NCBI RefSeq assembly: GCF_010389155.1
Contig: NC_057769.1
Location: 35,387,548-35,451,547, forward strand
Length of the DNA stretch: 64,000 nt
Origin: Erigeron canadensis
Lineage: Eukaryota; Streptophyta; Magnoliopsida; Asterales; Asteraceae
Direction of reading: 5' to 3'
In this document: positions 21,101 through 31,044 of the stretch, in pieces
Layout of the letters: the number at the start of each line of letters is the position of its first letter
Numbering within the stretch: position 1 is the stretch's first letter
Notes under the pieces: model-generated
The model's database searches: none
Seen by the model: only the letters and a program-made list of their open reading frames with translations
What the model was told of the DNA's origin: nothing
Position numbers and translations under genes: made by a program

Positions 21101-21410
21101 AACAACATGTGAACTGATATGGCTCTCTTATTTATTGAAGGATTTAGGCATCAATGTGCAGATTCCAGTCACCTTATTTTGTGACAATAAGGCAGCTCAA
21201 CAAATTGCAGCCAACCCTTGTTATCATGATCGTACCAAGCATTTGGATATAGATTGTCATTTTACTAGAGATAAAGTGCAAGATGGATTCCTGCAAACAG
21301 CTTATATACCCACGAATCTTCAACTGGCTGATGTAATGACTAAGGCCTTGGGTCAGATGCAGCATTCTGTTTTGAGTAGAAAGATTGGTTTAAAGGAAGT
21401 TCCAACTTGA
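18078..21410 (+). CDS. Copia A pol: protease, integrase, reverse transcriptase, RNase H
   Basis: 1110 codons open from ATG 18078, though the true join with gag is lost. In order: protease with DSGT at residue 40; the GAG-pre-integrase zinc site (LHARLGH, then CDTC); integrase core with D242, D305 and E341 (D-x35-E spacing); reverse transcriptase with VYVDD (YVDD at 795-798); RNase H beginning near SDADWGSY and containing STEAEY. All catalytic residues I can identify are present, so pol has decayed less than gag. It ends just before the polypurine tract. The protein would act in cytoplasmic particles to copy element RNA and integrate the product. Confidence 0.9.
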   Translation: MWIWLVLSKLHAGISADFYERVYALSCVVDIDIDKDWVTDSGTTDSMTPHLHLLESIKTLKYLIRVKLPDGTIKLVTKMGQVTINPSLILKDVFYVPDFKVNLLSVGQLLNSQPLIAIFGPTWFAFQDLSTKQLVTVGKGHKKLYICKPSTTQSHVNFSASLLPIITSFVNQVTSNSNVPFELLHARLGHTSMSKLIHVDGYKNVDVSHFMCDTCLLSKQHRLPFPRSESKSSIPFELLHVDLWGPYHVPALNGAHYFYTIVDDFSRSTWTYLLHTKDQVCSILSNFFSFIHNHFAKRPKFIRSDNGTEIVNSEVSSLLRSLGIVHQKSMSYTPQQNGRVERKHRHLLDTARAIKMNAGLTKKFWGHCILAATYLINKMPMKILNWKSPFEMLHGKPPSYTNLRIVGCLCYAINPKPHRDKFDPRGNKCILLGYPPGQKGYLVYDLDSKEVFTSRDVVFDETNFPFKKQIGTSHQYNHKGPMVSLSKETGEELVNIGFDVQHDVSSKQMIASDQRNEEGIENGFQENANIQSGGPEIINPIRRYARSTTAPVWLRDFVVPNKKGSASCVVTKPSYPIFKNSDFEAYTPDYVASLAHVLATDEPSTYNQASQNPEWIEAMDKELKALEQNDTWVLTELPQGHKAISSKWVYKIKYKSDGTIERYKARLVIRGFDQKPGVDYKHTFSPVAKAATVRVLIAIATAKGWPLHQLDVNNAFLHGFVDEEIYMFPPQGYKMALPNQVCRLNKSLYGLKQASRQWNQELSKFLISLGFMQSKNDYSLFVKREGEVFTVVLVYVDDILIIGNSDSEIRNTKAELDKKFTIKDLGLARYFLGIELCRTDDGTYLNQRKYILDLLKDAGMTAAKPVEFPLPTHLKLSLDEGESLPDSESYQRLVGRLLYLSMTRPDISYAVQHLSQFVSSPKLPHMKAVMHLLRYLKGSISKGLFYPMQSNLKVTGFSDADWGSYVMTRKSLTGYCIFLGHSLVSWKTKKQATVSRSSTEAEYRSMAATTCELIWLSYLLKDLGINVQIPVTLFCDNKAAQQIAANPCYHDRTKHLDIDCHFTRDKVQDGFLQTAYIPTNLQLADVMTKALGQMQHSVLSRKIGLKEVPT

Positions 21411-21418
21411 GGGGGGTA
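21406..21418 (+). promoter_or_regulatory. Polypurine tract of Copia A
   Basis: CTTGAGGGGGGTA lies directly before the 3' LTR and overlaps the pol stop codon. This is the normal plus-strand primer site. Confidence 0.8.
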
Positions 21419-21626
21419 TACAGAAAGTATAAGTTTAAGTTTATTTTGTATCAAGTTGGAACTACAGGGACTAGTATTGTAAATATTAGGTGTAAAGTTG
21501 TTAGGAAACGGTTAGCTTGATTATTGTATATATATCATTGTAATTATACAATTAAAATGTAATAACAATCATATTTTCTGCAAATTCTTTAATTCATTCT
21601 AATAATTCCGCACTTATAATTTCATA
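21419..21626 (+). repeat. 3' LTR of Copia A
   Basis: 208 bp, same length as the 5' LTR, with about 7 substitutions and no indels. Confidence 0.9.
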
Positions 21627-22366
21627 GTTAAGATATTACAAAATACCAAAAAATGGTCAACCTATAGTATATAGAAGATCAGTGACGGCTTTTGGCATAG
21701 GACTGTTTGGCAAAACAGACTTCCAGTATCTTTCAGGTGTTACTGCATAACTTCCCACAATTGCTACCTGATAACGAAACAATAAATAACTAAACATAAC
21801 AAAATATATAAAAACAAAATAATCAAACATATACACAAGTAGCAAGCGAGGATCAAAATTCAAATGAAACACTAAATATTCTGAGGATTCTAATTTTCAT
21901 AATGTCGAGTTTCTGCCCAAGTTTGTTAGTTTGTCGCAAATTCAGAGACATAGACATGTGAGAAGGTCTGACAGTTTGTGAAACGAGTCGTTGATGACCA
22001 TTTGTCAGCATGCCCACCATAATATGTCTATGTACACGCATATGAGGGATATTTATAGCATGACTCAAAATTTGGATGCCATAATGTTAGAGAAACACTC
22101 CTAACAATACTTGTAGCTTGTGCACAACGATTTTTGTTTGTATCACAAGGTCAGGAAACCAAAGCTATGAATTCTCTGATCATTTGGTTTGCAGAAACAT
22201 ATTATAGAGTTTTAGTGTTAATAAACTACCCAAAAATTAAGGACCATATATGAAGAATTATTATATATACTTACAGAAAAAAGTGCAAAAACCAGGAGAA
22301 GATTAATCTTCATTGGAGAGAAACTGAAGTTGAATATCTAAATCATTTGGTTTGATATGATGTACA

Positions 22367-22373
22367 ATTTATA
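22367..22373 (-). promoter_or_regulatory. TATA box of BURP3
   Basis: TATAAAT on the minus strand, 54 bp upstream of the ATG at 22313. The promoter appears intact although the gene is broken. Confidence 0.6.
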
Positions 22374-22380
22374 GAATGCG

Positions 22381-23987
22381 AAAAAGTTCATTACCACTCG
22401 TCACCTATTAGGACCACTGGGCAACCTACCTATATGTTAACCTGCTTCAAGTATGCCAACCACTATATAAATAGGGGTTCTTTCGGTTAATATATGTCAT
22501 CTTAGTGTTTTAGTATATGTTTACCTTGTCCATGATCAGATATAGCTGTGGGGCGTAACATATTGCACATTTTTGACAGTGTATCAAACATCGAATAATC
22601 CTTTTTAGGTTTGTTATTCAATTTAGTGGTTGTGAATTTCTACAACTTTGTGTTTTTTCAATGTGAACATTTAATTTCGGGGGAATGGAGTAATTAAAAG
22701 TTGTGTTTTCGTTAGGCTCATGTAGTTTATCGATATGTTTTAACTTTAATTTTAATTGTTAAAAACAAGAATACATATATGATCATCTTCACCTATGCTG
22801 GCAAAGTGTCTTTTGGTCAATCTGTTATAGTACAAACTTAACTCTGGACCTACTACATATATGAAAGGGGGAATTTTGCATAAACCAAAAAAGGCAATTA
22901 TACATTCATGAATGTGATGAACTTTTGACAAAGGTCAAGAATTATGGAGACACTTTGATAATTATTGTTGTGTAATCTACATGTTTAGATGCTAATAACC
23001 AGCCACGCCTACTAAACCAAAATGTAAAATTACCATGGATGTAACAAAAAACCAAACCAGAACAACAACACTGGAAGTCCAAAAATGAAAAGACAATGGA
23101 ACTGTAATAAATTTCATTAGAAATGGTAGTTTAGGACTTAGGAGTAGTTGCATAGTGTGGCAATACTTGGTGTGGGTTGATAAAGAAGCCCAAATTCAGA
23201 GAATAATGGGTTACAAAAAAGCCCAACTTGAAAGAAGCACCAATTTTATTTTTGAAAGTGATACAAGTTAGTATAGAAAATTAGACCGGCGATTTCAAAG
23301 GGTTTTTGGAATAAGCGGAGCCAGAAATTTAGGCTAGATGGGCCCGATTGCTAAACTTATAAGATGAGAACGAAGATACTAAAGGCCGTTTAGATTGTTT
23401 ATTGGCTTATTCTTTATTTTTACGACTGATAAACAACCAAAAAATTTTTTTTGGAAAACTAATTATCTTCTTATTTTATTAGAAATGGACACTTAATACT
23501 AAATAGTTCGATACTTTCTTATAGTTTAAGCAAATTAGATGGGTGTCACGCGTTGCAGCTATAAAAATAGACAACGTTCGAGGTGTTGTGACAATGTTAA
23601 TTTCAAATCAAATACTTAATCGGAAATTTTATTTGTATGGTAGTTAACAAACAAAAAAAATATTTGACGGACAAAGAGATTTTAATAAAGTCAGGTATTT
23701 TACTCAAGTAGAAATAGGGATGTATTAAGATGTATGGTAAATTAAACATATCAAGTTCTTAAAAGTTTAAGGAGGGGGTCAATTTTCTTTATAAAGGAGT
23801 ATAGATAAGTAGCACTTCAGAGTTTCAGTCTAAAGTGACCACTGACCAACCCTAAACGTCTCGGAAGCCTTATTTGTTTAGTTTGTCTGTGTTCCTCTTT
23901 GGATATGACAGATTAAAAACACATGGCGGACCGAAATGTTTGGACAGGTAGTCCAGTCCCACGCAGTTTTGGGCCCAAGCTCTTTGC
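22381..23987. other. Upstream DNA of BURP3
   Basis: Collinear with 7600-9776 minus the Helitron. No gene is seen. The stretch 22500-22640 is absent from copy A, or inserted here, with no clear ends. Confidence 0.6.
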
Positions 23988-24004
23988 AAAGTATATTACT
24001 AAAA

Positions 24005-24363
24005 ATAAGTAACTGCTCAGTGCCGCCTTCTGCGGGTTTTGAGCCCCAATACCTCGACGGTGTATGGGGGAGGTTAAGATGTAGGCAAACCTTACCTCTA
24101 CCAAAGTAGAGAGGCTGCTTCCAGTTTCTACATAAATGGTAGAAAAGGCCCTCCAACCTTTGCATGGGATGAGGATCGAACCCATGACCTCTGTCTCCAG
24201 AGGCATGAGTGTTTACCACTGATCCAACCATGCTGCTTTTTAAAGGGTTGCAACACGAGGACTTCCCAGAGGGTCACCCATTCTAGTACTACTCTCGCCC
24301 AAGCGTGGTTAACTGCGGAATTCTGATGGGATCCAGTGCATTAGCGCTGGTATGATCGCAACC
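24005..24363 (-). mobile_element. SINE with a 5S rRNA-like head joined to a tRNA-derived Au-type body
   Basis: A 17-bp duplication, AAAGTATATTACTAAAA, flanks it at 23988-24004 and 24364-24380, so the 359 bp moved as one unit. On the minus strand the first 119 nt (24363-24245) are a near-complete 5S rRNA sequence starting at its first base. An 8-9 nt TTTAAAAA linker follows, then a tRNA-like part with A box TGGATCAGTGG and B box GGTTCGATCC. Next comes the 3' domain of Au-like SINEs (GCAGCCTCTCTACTTTGG, then CCTACATCTTAACCTCCC). The tail is short and not poly-A. The open frames at 23878-24231 are shadows of this element. Confidence 0.85.
24245..24363 (-). pseudogene. 5S rRNA-like sequence (head of the SINE)
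   Basis: From GGTTGCGATCATACCAGC to GTCCTCGTGTTGCAACCC it follows plant 5S rRNA almost throughout, including GGATCCCATCAGAA and GGGCGAGAGTAGTACTAG. From memory of the plant consensus I see roughly ten changes. The ends GGTTGC and GCAACC still pair, so helix I is kept. It is not part of a 5S array: there is one copy, no spacer, and it is bounded by the target duplication on one side and the tRNA-like body on the other. Confidence 0.85.
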
Positions 24364-24574
24364 AAAGTATATTACTAAAAGTGAATCCCCAAATACTTCT
24401 CAAAGAGCATATACAATGATGATGGATTATTTTTATTTAGTCCAACTTTTGTTCTTTTTTTCTAGTCTAACTTTTGTTGGTTGATATTTGGATTTACATA
24501 TTGTTTTAATTTGTCATTCCCCTCTTCAATTTTCTAATGATTGATTTCTTTTATCACGCTAAATGGTTAAAATC

Positions 24575-24995
24575 AAGTAAAATTTTCCATGGCCCTTTTG
24601 TGTCTATGAAATACCCACAAAGTTGTTTTAACTCTTTTTATTTAACGGGAAAGACATACTTACACTTGCAACTACCTAATATCTTGTTAACTTAAGTTAA
24701 TTTGTATAATACAAAAAGTAGCTGAGATGACCCATAATTAGTTTGTGTCATTATCTTTAAGCTATGTACGCCGAAAATGACTGAATTATTATGTGTCACT
24801 TGACTCATGGTCTATAGCGAATGAATTATTAGGTGTCAGTAAATAGGTAGTTGAAATATCTGATATGCGTTTGATGATTTAAGGCTATAAATAACTGAAA
24901 GAGATATGATTATCCATTGAAAAGTCTAGTGTTGATAGGGGTTAGCCGATATGCAGTTAATTCGTTTGAATTAGTCATGCATATACAAATGATTG
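24575..24995. repeat. Segmental duplication, partner at 983-1345
   Basis: Same orientation as the partner. This copy has an additional stretch of about 90 bp around 24715-24850 with GTGTCA-rich phrases. No gene is present. Confidence 0.8.
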
Positions 24996-25244
24996 GGGAC
25001 TACAGTTATAAGAAGAACAAAGTAACAGGCATATGGCTATGATGATGATGATGCAATTATTTCTCTTCTTTGAGATGTAGTGGTCGCAGGCCACATATGT
25101 TAAGACTATGTGGGCTTTTGCTCGGCTTATTAGAGTTGTTTGACGTTGTTATAGCTAATCTCGATCATTTGTTGAGTGTCGTATAGGGACAAACTAGCGG
25201 AAGAGGCAAGGGCAAAGAGTAGATATTGGTGGATGGCATATATG

Positions 25245-25510
25245 GTTAGCTATTATTCTGGTGTATATATATGTAAATGATGGTTATTTAATGGTTGCAT
25301 ACTCGAGTAACCCTCTTTTGTAGCATTATAATTGTGTTCTGGTTTTGATAAATTAATCAAATCTAAGGTTAGCTATTCTTTTGATGTACATATATGTAAA
25401 TGGTGGTTATTTAATGGTTGCATACTCGACCAGGGCAGTTTTGTATAATTTGATGTAGTATAAAAATATACTCCTAGTTTTGAGCATTATAATTGTGTTC
25501 TGGTTTGTAC
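25245..25510. repeat. Direct tandem duplication, 122-bp period
   Basis: GGTTAGCTATTCT-like starts at 25245 and 25367, and both copies share GTTATTTAATGGTTGCATAC. The second copy has an insertion before the shared GCATTATAATTGTG phrase. Confidence 0.75.
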
Positions 25511-25917
25511 TAACTGAATCCTACACATGTTTTCGTTTCACTATTTGTAGATAATAGTGATTGGTCCGGTCCAGTCAAGTTCAAAATTGAACTATTTAGC
25601 GGGTCTAATCTAATAAACTCAAAAAAATGTTGTTGAAGCAAAATGATCAATCACACGAGTATTCATATATAAATTTGAGATGCAATACATTTCATCCTAA
25701 CAAAAGAGCATAAACAAAGTTGTATAACATGGTTTATATGTCTCAAATAGACAAATACTCAGTAAACCGATACTTATTTCGTCGCTTTACAGATACTGAT
25801 GATAAACCAAACTTACCTTAACAAATAGTCTATTACTCGTCCTTTATAGATATACTTGAAAATACACATGCACATACTCGCTCACACTCGGTATTATGTG
25901 TTTTCTTGCTGACTTTA
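25511..25917. other. 3' flank of BURP4, no gene seen
   Basis: Downstream DNA of BURP4 (minus strand), probably including its 3' UTR next to 25918. No other signals are recognised. Confidence 0.5.
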
Positions 25918-27874
25918 TTAGTATGGAACCCAAACAACGTGATCTTCGGGTAAGAAATGGCAAATTGGAACACTTCCTGGTTTCACTTTAAGTACTTGGA
26001 AGGCCAAATGTTTCGGGTTCCATTTTGCAGTGTCTGTATGGCAAACTGCAACCGCTTTCACTTTAGTACCGTCGGTACCCACCATAGAAACCGCATATGC
26101 ACGAGTACTGACAGTCTTATGGCAGTAAAATACAGCGTAGGCGTAGTTTTGCTTGTGGCAAACCACAGCCTTTTTTGCAGCCAGTTTTTTAGCTACCTGG
26201 ATTTTGTACTTCTGTAACGGGGTGTTTACTTTAGAATTTACCTCAGTAGAAATTGCTTTTACCTTTTTACCTAGTTTCATAGTACTAAAATCGACCATGG
26301 ATTCTAATGAAGTCGCACAATATTTTTCTTCACCTTCAATGCCTTTGTTCTCACATTCGTTAAGCGTTTGCTTCATAATTTCAGCTTCTGTTGATTCTGG
26401 TTCAACAGAGAACTCATTGTAAATTTGGGGAAGTTTGTTTGATGAAAAGGGTATCGAATCAGCCACTTTTTTAGGTAAAAATGTTGCTTTTTGGTTCTCA
26501 TTTTTGGTGAAATGTAGATTCATTTCCGCGCCTTGATGCAAATCGTTTTCCAAGAAAAACAAAGCGACATTTGGATCATCTTTTAGCTGATCCTCGGATG
26601 CAGCATATACATAAGCGAATGGACTGTATCCTTTATGTACTCCTACATAAACGGGCTTCCCTTTGCGACCAGTGTGCACTGCCACACCGCCTTTGCCAAC
26701 ACCAACATCTGTCCGTTTTCCTGGTTTTCCAGTATGCACACCGACGCCTCCTTTTCCAACGCCCACGCTAGTTCCTTTTCCTGGTGATTTAGTGTTAACA
26801 GCCACACCGCCTTTATGAACACCTACATATGTTCCCTTCCCTGGTTTTCCAGTGTTCACTGCTACACCGCCTTTTCCAACTCCCACCGCAGTATTTTTCT
26901 CATCGTCCCACTCTAAAAATTATAACAAAAAAAATTTTCATTTTTTTTTTTTTTACAATTTATAAGCTAACAAGAAGCAATTAATCAATAAATTATATAT
27001 AGAGGAATGAATTAATCAATAATAAACCTGGTAAAAGATCAGAGACTGCTTTTGGCATAGGACTGTTTGGCAAAACAGATTTCCAGTAAACATCAGGAGT
27101 CACTGCATGAGCCCCTACTACAAGTGCCACCTGATATATTATAAAAATTAAACACCAACCACAAATAAATGTCATAAATCAAACACTTTTGCCAAAAAAC
27201 ATGACATGTATAGCAAACATGGGATAATGTATGGATCTTGCTACAAGAATACTTTGGTATAAACACACACCATAATGGTAAGCATATACTTGTACTGATA
27301 CTTCCTGAATGGTACTTTGACTTTTCTGGTCAAAGTTTTAATACGGACATATAACGGAATACTTACCAAGAAGTGGGTGTTTTGCCGAATTTATGGGTGT
27401 GTGAATAGACGGATTCGTATGTATCTGTGTATATATAAACACGTACATCCGCATATAGACAAAGTTGGGGTTATTTCAGATAAAACAAATTTTTTTTGGT
27501 AAATTTGTACCACATTGTACGTACATAAGCCAAAACCAAATCAAAACTTTCTACGGTCATATGCGTTAAAACACATCAAAGTTTAAGACGTCATAATCGG
27601 AGATGATTTGTAACCGAAAACTTTACTTTGTAGTTTGTACACATATAAAGATTTAATCATGCAACATAGTATACATGATAACTTAACATAGTTCATTTAA
27701 AAAAAATTGGAACCCTTCTTATTGGATGATCAATAGCATGGACTTGCTAAAAAATCGAAACTACATACACACATACCGAGATAACCAAAATTTTATGATG
27801 TTGATGAAAGATATATAAAAATAGTATATACTTACGGAAAAAAGTGCGAAAATGTGAAAAAGATTGAACTCCAT
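25918..27874 (-). CDS. BURP4: intact RD22-like BURP-domain protein
   Basis: Exons in gene order: 27836-27874 (39 nt), 27028-27130 (103 nt), 25918-26912 (995 nt); GT-AG introns; 378 residues. A signal peptide (MEFNLFHIFALFS joined to VALVVGAHA) precedes TPDVYWKSVLPNSPMPKA. Residues about 57-144 hold four full 20-residue repeats and a partial fifth of the type VGVGKGGVAVNTGKPGKGTY, the TXV repeats of RD22. The linker SPFAYVYAASEDQLKDDP follows, then the BURP domain from ALFF at 164 to 378 with CHX10CHX25CHX25CH. RD22 itself is a drought- and ABA-responsive extracellular protein of Arabidopsis; a wall or apoplastic role is likely here. It is the only undamaged RD22-type copy of the cluster and the best reference for BURP2 and BURP3. 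I see no burpitide-like repeated core in it. Confidence 0.95.
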
Positions 27875-27953
27875 TGGGGGGAGGAAGTGGAAGTGAATAT
27901 TTGGAACTAGATTCTGATGATGTTTGATGAATCATGAATGTGTTGATGTAGAA

Positions 27954-27961
27954 TATTTATA
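27954..27961 (-). promoter_or_regulatory. TATA box of BURP4
   Basis: TATAAATA on the minus strand, about 80 bp upstream of the ATG. Confidence 0.65.
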
Positions 27962-28569
27962 AAGCGAGAGGGAGTTCATAATTATTACATATAGTAACAC
28001 TCACCAATAAGGACGACTAGAGGTTTAAATATGCCCCAACTACCACCTATATACATGTTGATTAATTTCAAGCATGCCAATTACGTCCACATGTGTGGAT
28101 CGATCGATATCGAATAGGACTAATTTTGAAATGACGGGTTGAACCGATCGATGGCTAATAATAATCCTTTAATACGAGCATGTATATATGGTTGAGTTAA
28201 TTTGTTATACAAAATATTGAGTCGTATAACTAATATAACAGCTATCGTGACTTAGTGGTCAGTTATCTTAACGTTGTTAAAAAGCATATCAAGTTGAAGT
28301 CTCGATATAGGTAAACATTTTGATGAAGATGACCTAATAAGAGAATAATGTTTGAAATGTGTAACAAATATACCCGGTTAATACAATCGATCATGTATAT
28401 TGGTTGTTTTAAATTGTAAAAAGCTTAATTTAGTCCGATAAGTAAACAATGTGCACTTCAATGATGGCTTAGTACGTAGTCCGATTAGTCTTAATGTTCA
28501 GTTCAAACTTCTCTAAGTAATATTTAATAAAAGATCTTGACGATAACCAATTATATATTTATATATATA
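27962..28569. other. BURP4 upstream DNA
   Basis: No gene is seen. The GTCACCAATTAGGACCA-like phrase of the BURP2 and BURP3 promoters has a weak counterpart near 27990, as expected for related promoters. Confidence 0.5.
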
Positions 28570-28917
28570 CTAGCCTTGTACCCGTGTGATGCAGCGGGGC
28601 ATAGGAAACAAACGTTGGTTAAGTAGTTGTACCGTGTTATTACATGAATGTATGATTTAACTCAAGTGTTTCTTACTGCCGTTGTTGTTTTAGAGTGACG
28701 TTTTTATGTTGATTGATTATTAAATTCGGTAATGCATGTGTGTGTTTTTGGTATATTATGTGAGCAACTTAAGGGAAGGGACACGCGTAAGGTTTTTTTC
28801 AAGGTATTTTTAGAATTTCAGGAATAAAGTGTTTGATGGTAATATAGATTAAAAGGGTAAATTTGAAATTTTAAAGGTAAAATGTTAAATTTTAAGAAAG
28901 ATAATTTGTTTATATAG

Positions 28918-28918
<1 letters not shown>
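28570..28918 (-). mobile_element. Short Helitron
   Basis: On the minus strand it starts A|TCTATATAAACAAATT and ends CAAGGCTAG|T. An imperfect hairpin (CCCGCTG-CATC-ACACGGG) lies about 10 bp before the 3' end. It is 349 bp with no coding content. Confidence 0.7.

Positions 28919-28949
<31 letters not shown>
28919..28949. repeat. AT dinucleotide microsatellite
   Basis: A run of alternating A and T directly beside the Helitron 5' end. Confidence 0.85.
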
Positions 28950-28953
<4 letters not shown>

Positions 28954-29075
28954 AACGGTATAGTATAGAGAGGTTACTTATAGATTAAGGACTTCTGGTC
29001 TCGCAAGACATAGTAATAAAACGTTTGACCTCTGTCTCAGAGACAAGGTTGTTAACCATTTATCCAAGTTTGATG
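28950..29075 (-). mobile_element. Degenerate Au-like SINE
   Basis: On the minus strand it reads TGGATAAATGGTTAACAA (A box region) and CTCTGAGACAGAGGTC, the same core as the SINE body at 24005. A 3' part with TAACCTCTCTATAC resembles the Au 3' domain. No target duplication is visible. Confidence 0.55.
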
Positions 29076-29132
29076 TTTATAACCAAGAATGTTCAAAATA
29101 GATAACAGAAATATTTAAGTTACGGTATGCAC

Positions 29133-29360
29133 CTTCAATAAACTACTTAAAATACCCTTAATAAATTAATTTATAATATAAATCCTTCAATCCATAAAAT
29201 ATAACTACACTACCGTTTGTAAATAAAAAAATTTTACATTAATAATCACTCTACTTTGTCTCCACCCACGCCACCATCGACTTCGTTATCACTCGTTGCC
29301 GCCACTACCATCCGTCATTGTTGCCGCCAACGTAGTCTCATTTTGCAGGTATACATCTAG
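29133..29360 (+). mobile_element. Helitron-like remnant
   Basis: It shares AATACCCTTAATAAA, ACACTACC and TTTTACATTAAT phrases with 635-982. It ends GCAGGTATACATCTAG|T, a valid Helitron 3' end. The 5' end is unclear. Confidence 0.45.
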
Positions 29361-29828
29361 TAGTTAACTTTTAAGTAACCTACAAGGCTACAACAATCCA
29401 TGTTTTTCATATTTGATTGCAGCCTTAGATCAAATTTAAATTTTCATTATTACATTCATTTATTGTCGAAATCAAATTTAATCCTCTAGTAAGTTATAAT
29501 CTTCACAGCGTACGTCCTCATAACTATTCATTTGAATCTACCTAAATCATGTTTTTATATTGTAGAAATGTTAGGCAAAACATGCAGTACCTATCTCAGA
29601 TAAAGTAGGGGTTATGTAAAATTCAGGGGAAGGTTATGTAAAATTCAGGGGCTATGTATATTTATCAAATTCAAAGGTTTAATTTGTAACTTTTTTTAAA
29701 GTGACAAGACCTAAGTTTAGGTGCAGTACGGATCATTTTCCTTTTTATATTTATTTGTTGTTTAATAAAAATCATCGTTAAGTTGGTAATGATTAAATAT
29801 GTCTCGTTAAAAGTGCTATAGTAAAAAA
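29361..29828. other. Intergenic, no gene seen
   Basis: It contains a local duplication of TTATGTAAAATTCAGGGG around 29610-29650 and nothing else recognised. Confidence 0.5.
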
Positions 29829-30443
29829 TCTCTTATATAAATAAAATAAAATTCTAATGACATCATGATTTTTTAAATAATGCTTAGTTGTCATTATTAC
29901 ATTTATCTCTATCAATTATATCTTTTTTATTTTCTTGATTTATGACATCATTTTATAAAAAGTTTAAATTATTTTTAATAGATTTATGATATCTTTCATT
30001 TTTTGCTTAAGTCCAATGTAAAATAAAATGTAATTATCTAAATTTTTTTTAAACGACTATATGTAAATTTTTAAATATAATATCACCATCTATTTTTGTC
30101 TTAATATTATCAATCAACCCGTCTATATTAAATAATAAAACAATTGTTATAAAATTATCATTTAAAAAAAATTAAAATAGCTTAATTGTCATCTCTAAAT
30201 TCTTTTTAAAGTTAAGGTTTTTTTTTATTTAATTTTCTTATGATATTATAAGCACTTTTCTTCTTTAAGTTTATATAATTTTTATTTTTGTTATTTATGA
30301 TGTTCTTTTCTATATAAAAAAAAATTATTTTCCTTTGAAAACTCTAATATTTTATACATGGTCTTTTAATTTTTCATCATATAAATTGTTTTATCATAAT
30401 AGATTTTTAAATTATCTGCATATTATGCAGGTTAATAAGCTAA
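29829..30443 (+). mobile_element. Helitron-like element
   Basis: It starts A|TCTCTTATATAAATAAAA and ends TTAATAAGCTAA after a CTGCATA-TTATGCAG hairpin. The base after the end is A, not the usual T, which lowers confidence. Confidence 0.4.
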
Positions 30444-31044
30444 ATATACATTCAAAATATAAGATATAATATTTCGAGATTATGAATATGGTTGAACTAT
30501 CTCATAGTTCTTAAATATCGACATAACTTAATATTACAAAAGTTTTATTTATAAGCTCGGGTTGAACTCGGGTTAATTGGTTAGTTGTTTATGTATCAAG
30601 AAACGTTCATTTAATTTTGTAGATATACTTTCTTGAAACTGGTATCTTTATAACTAAAAGTTATAAAGCATAGATTATATTATACTCAGTAATAAATTAA
30701 GTTAGATAATTAAATAACAAAAAACAAATATATACTTTTTTGAAAGACAGAATGATAATTGGCTTATACCTTTAACTTTAATACGCACATCTAATAAGGA
30801 TTGAATTTTGGTTACGCTTTAAAAGGTTTACTCATAAAATAACATTTTCATTAAAAAAATTTCCTTCATGAAAAAATAGTGTAACAAATTATTTTATACT
30901 CTTTTAACTATTAAAACACAAACAACAACCAAAATAATAGTTGGTCAGGTAACATTGCTAAAATAAATATATTAACAGACAGTCAAATATGTATTACCAC
31001 TTATCATTTGTGAACAACTGAACATCATGTGGCCATATGTGATA
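30444..31044. other. AT-rich intergenic DNA
   Basis: No gene, repeat boundary or RNA is recognised. Confidence 0.5.

Larger units (their letters stand above)
16549..21626 (+). mobile_element. Ty1/Copia retrotransposon A, full length, TA..TA LTR ends
   Basis: Two 208-bp LTRs flank a gag-pol region. The 5-bp duplication GTTAA lies at 16544-16548 and 21627-21631, and the BURP2 intron keeps the empty site with one GTTAA. The LTRs start TATAGAAAG (5') or TACAGAAAG (3') and end TTTCATA, so the termini are TA..TA rather than TG..CA. By hand I count 7 differences between the LTRs (about 3.4%). Gag carries stops and pol is in another frame, so it is not autonomous as it stands. Confidence 0.95.
15588..22313 (-). 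pseudogene. BURP3: RD22-like BURP gene with premature stop and Copia in intron 2
   Basis: Exons in gene order: 22275-22313 (39 nt), 21662-21767 (106 nt), 15588-16480 (893 nt). The total is 346 codons and stays in frame. Exon 1 encodes MKINLLLVFALFS; exon 2 carries TPERYWKSVLPNSPMPKA; exon 3 has glycine-rich TXV repeats, the PFVYHYAASEDQ linker and the BURP domain with all four CH motifs. One TAA at 16041-16043 replaces the CAA that BURP2 has there, cutting the protein in the early BURP domain. A 5.1-kb Copia element lies in intron 2 in the opposite orientation and stretches that intron from about 90 bp to 5.2 kb. Either lesion could have come first; the otherwise clean frame points to recent loss. 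Confidence 0.9.
15346..23987. repeat. Segmental duplication copy B (BURP3 and its upstream DNA)
   Basis: Collinear partner of 5305-9776. It has the Copia element in BURP3 intron 2 but lacks the Helitron and the 264-bp insert of copy A. Its right end meets the 5S-headed SINE. Confidence 0.85.

Noticed and set aside
23878..24231. Minus-strand frame of 117 codons
   Set aside because: It is entirely explained by the tRNA-derived SINE and its flank; no protein family is recognised.
24245..24363. A functional 5S rRNA gene
   Set aside because: A single copy, with changes in otherwise conserved positions and a weak terminator, inside the target duplication of a SINE. Called a SINE head instead.
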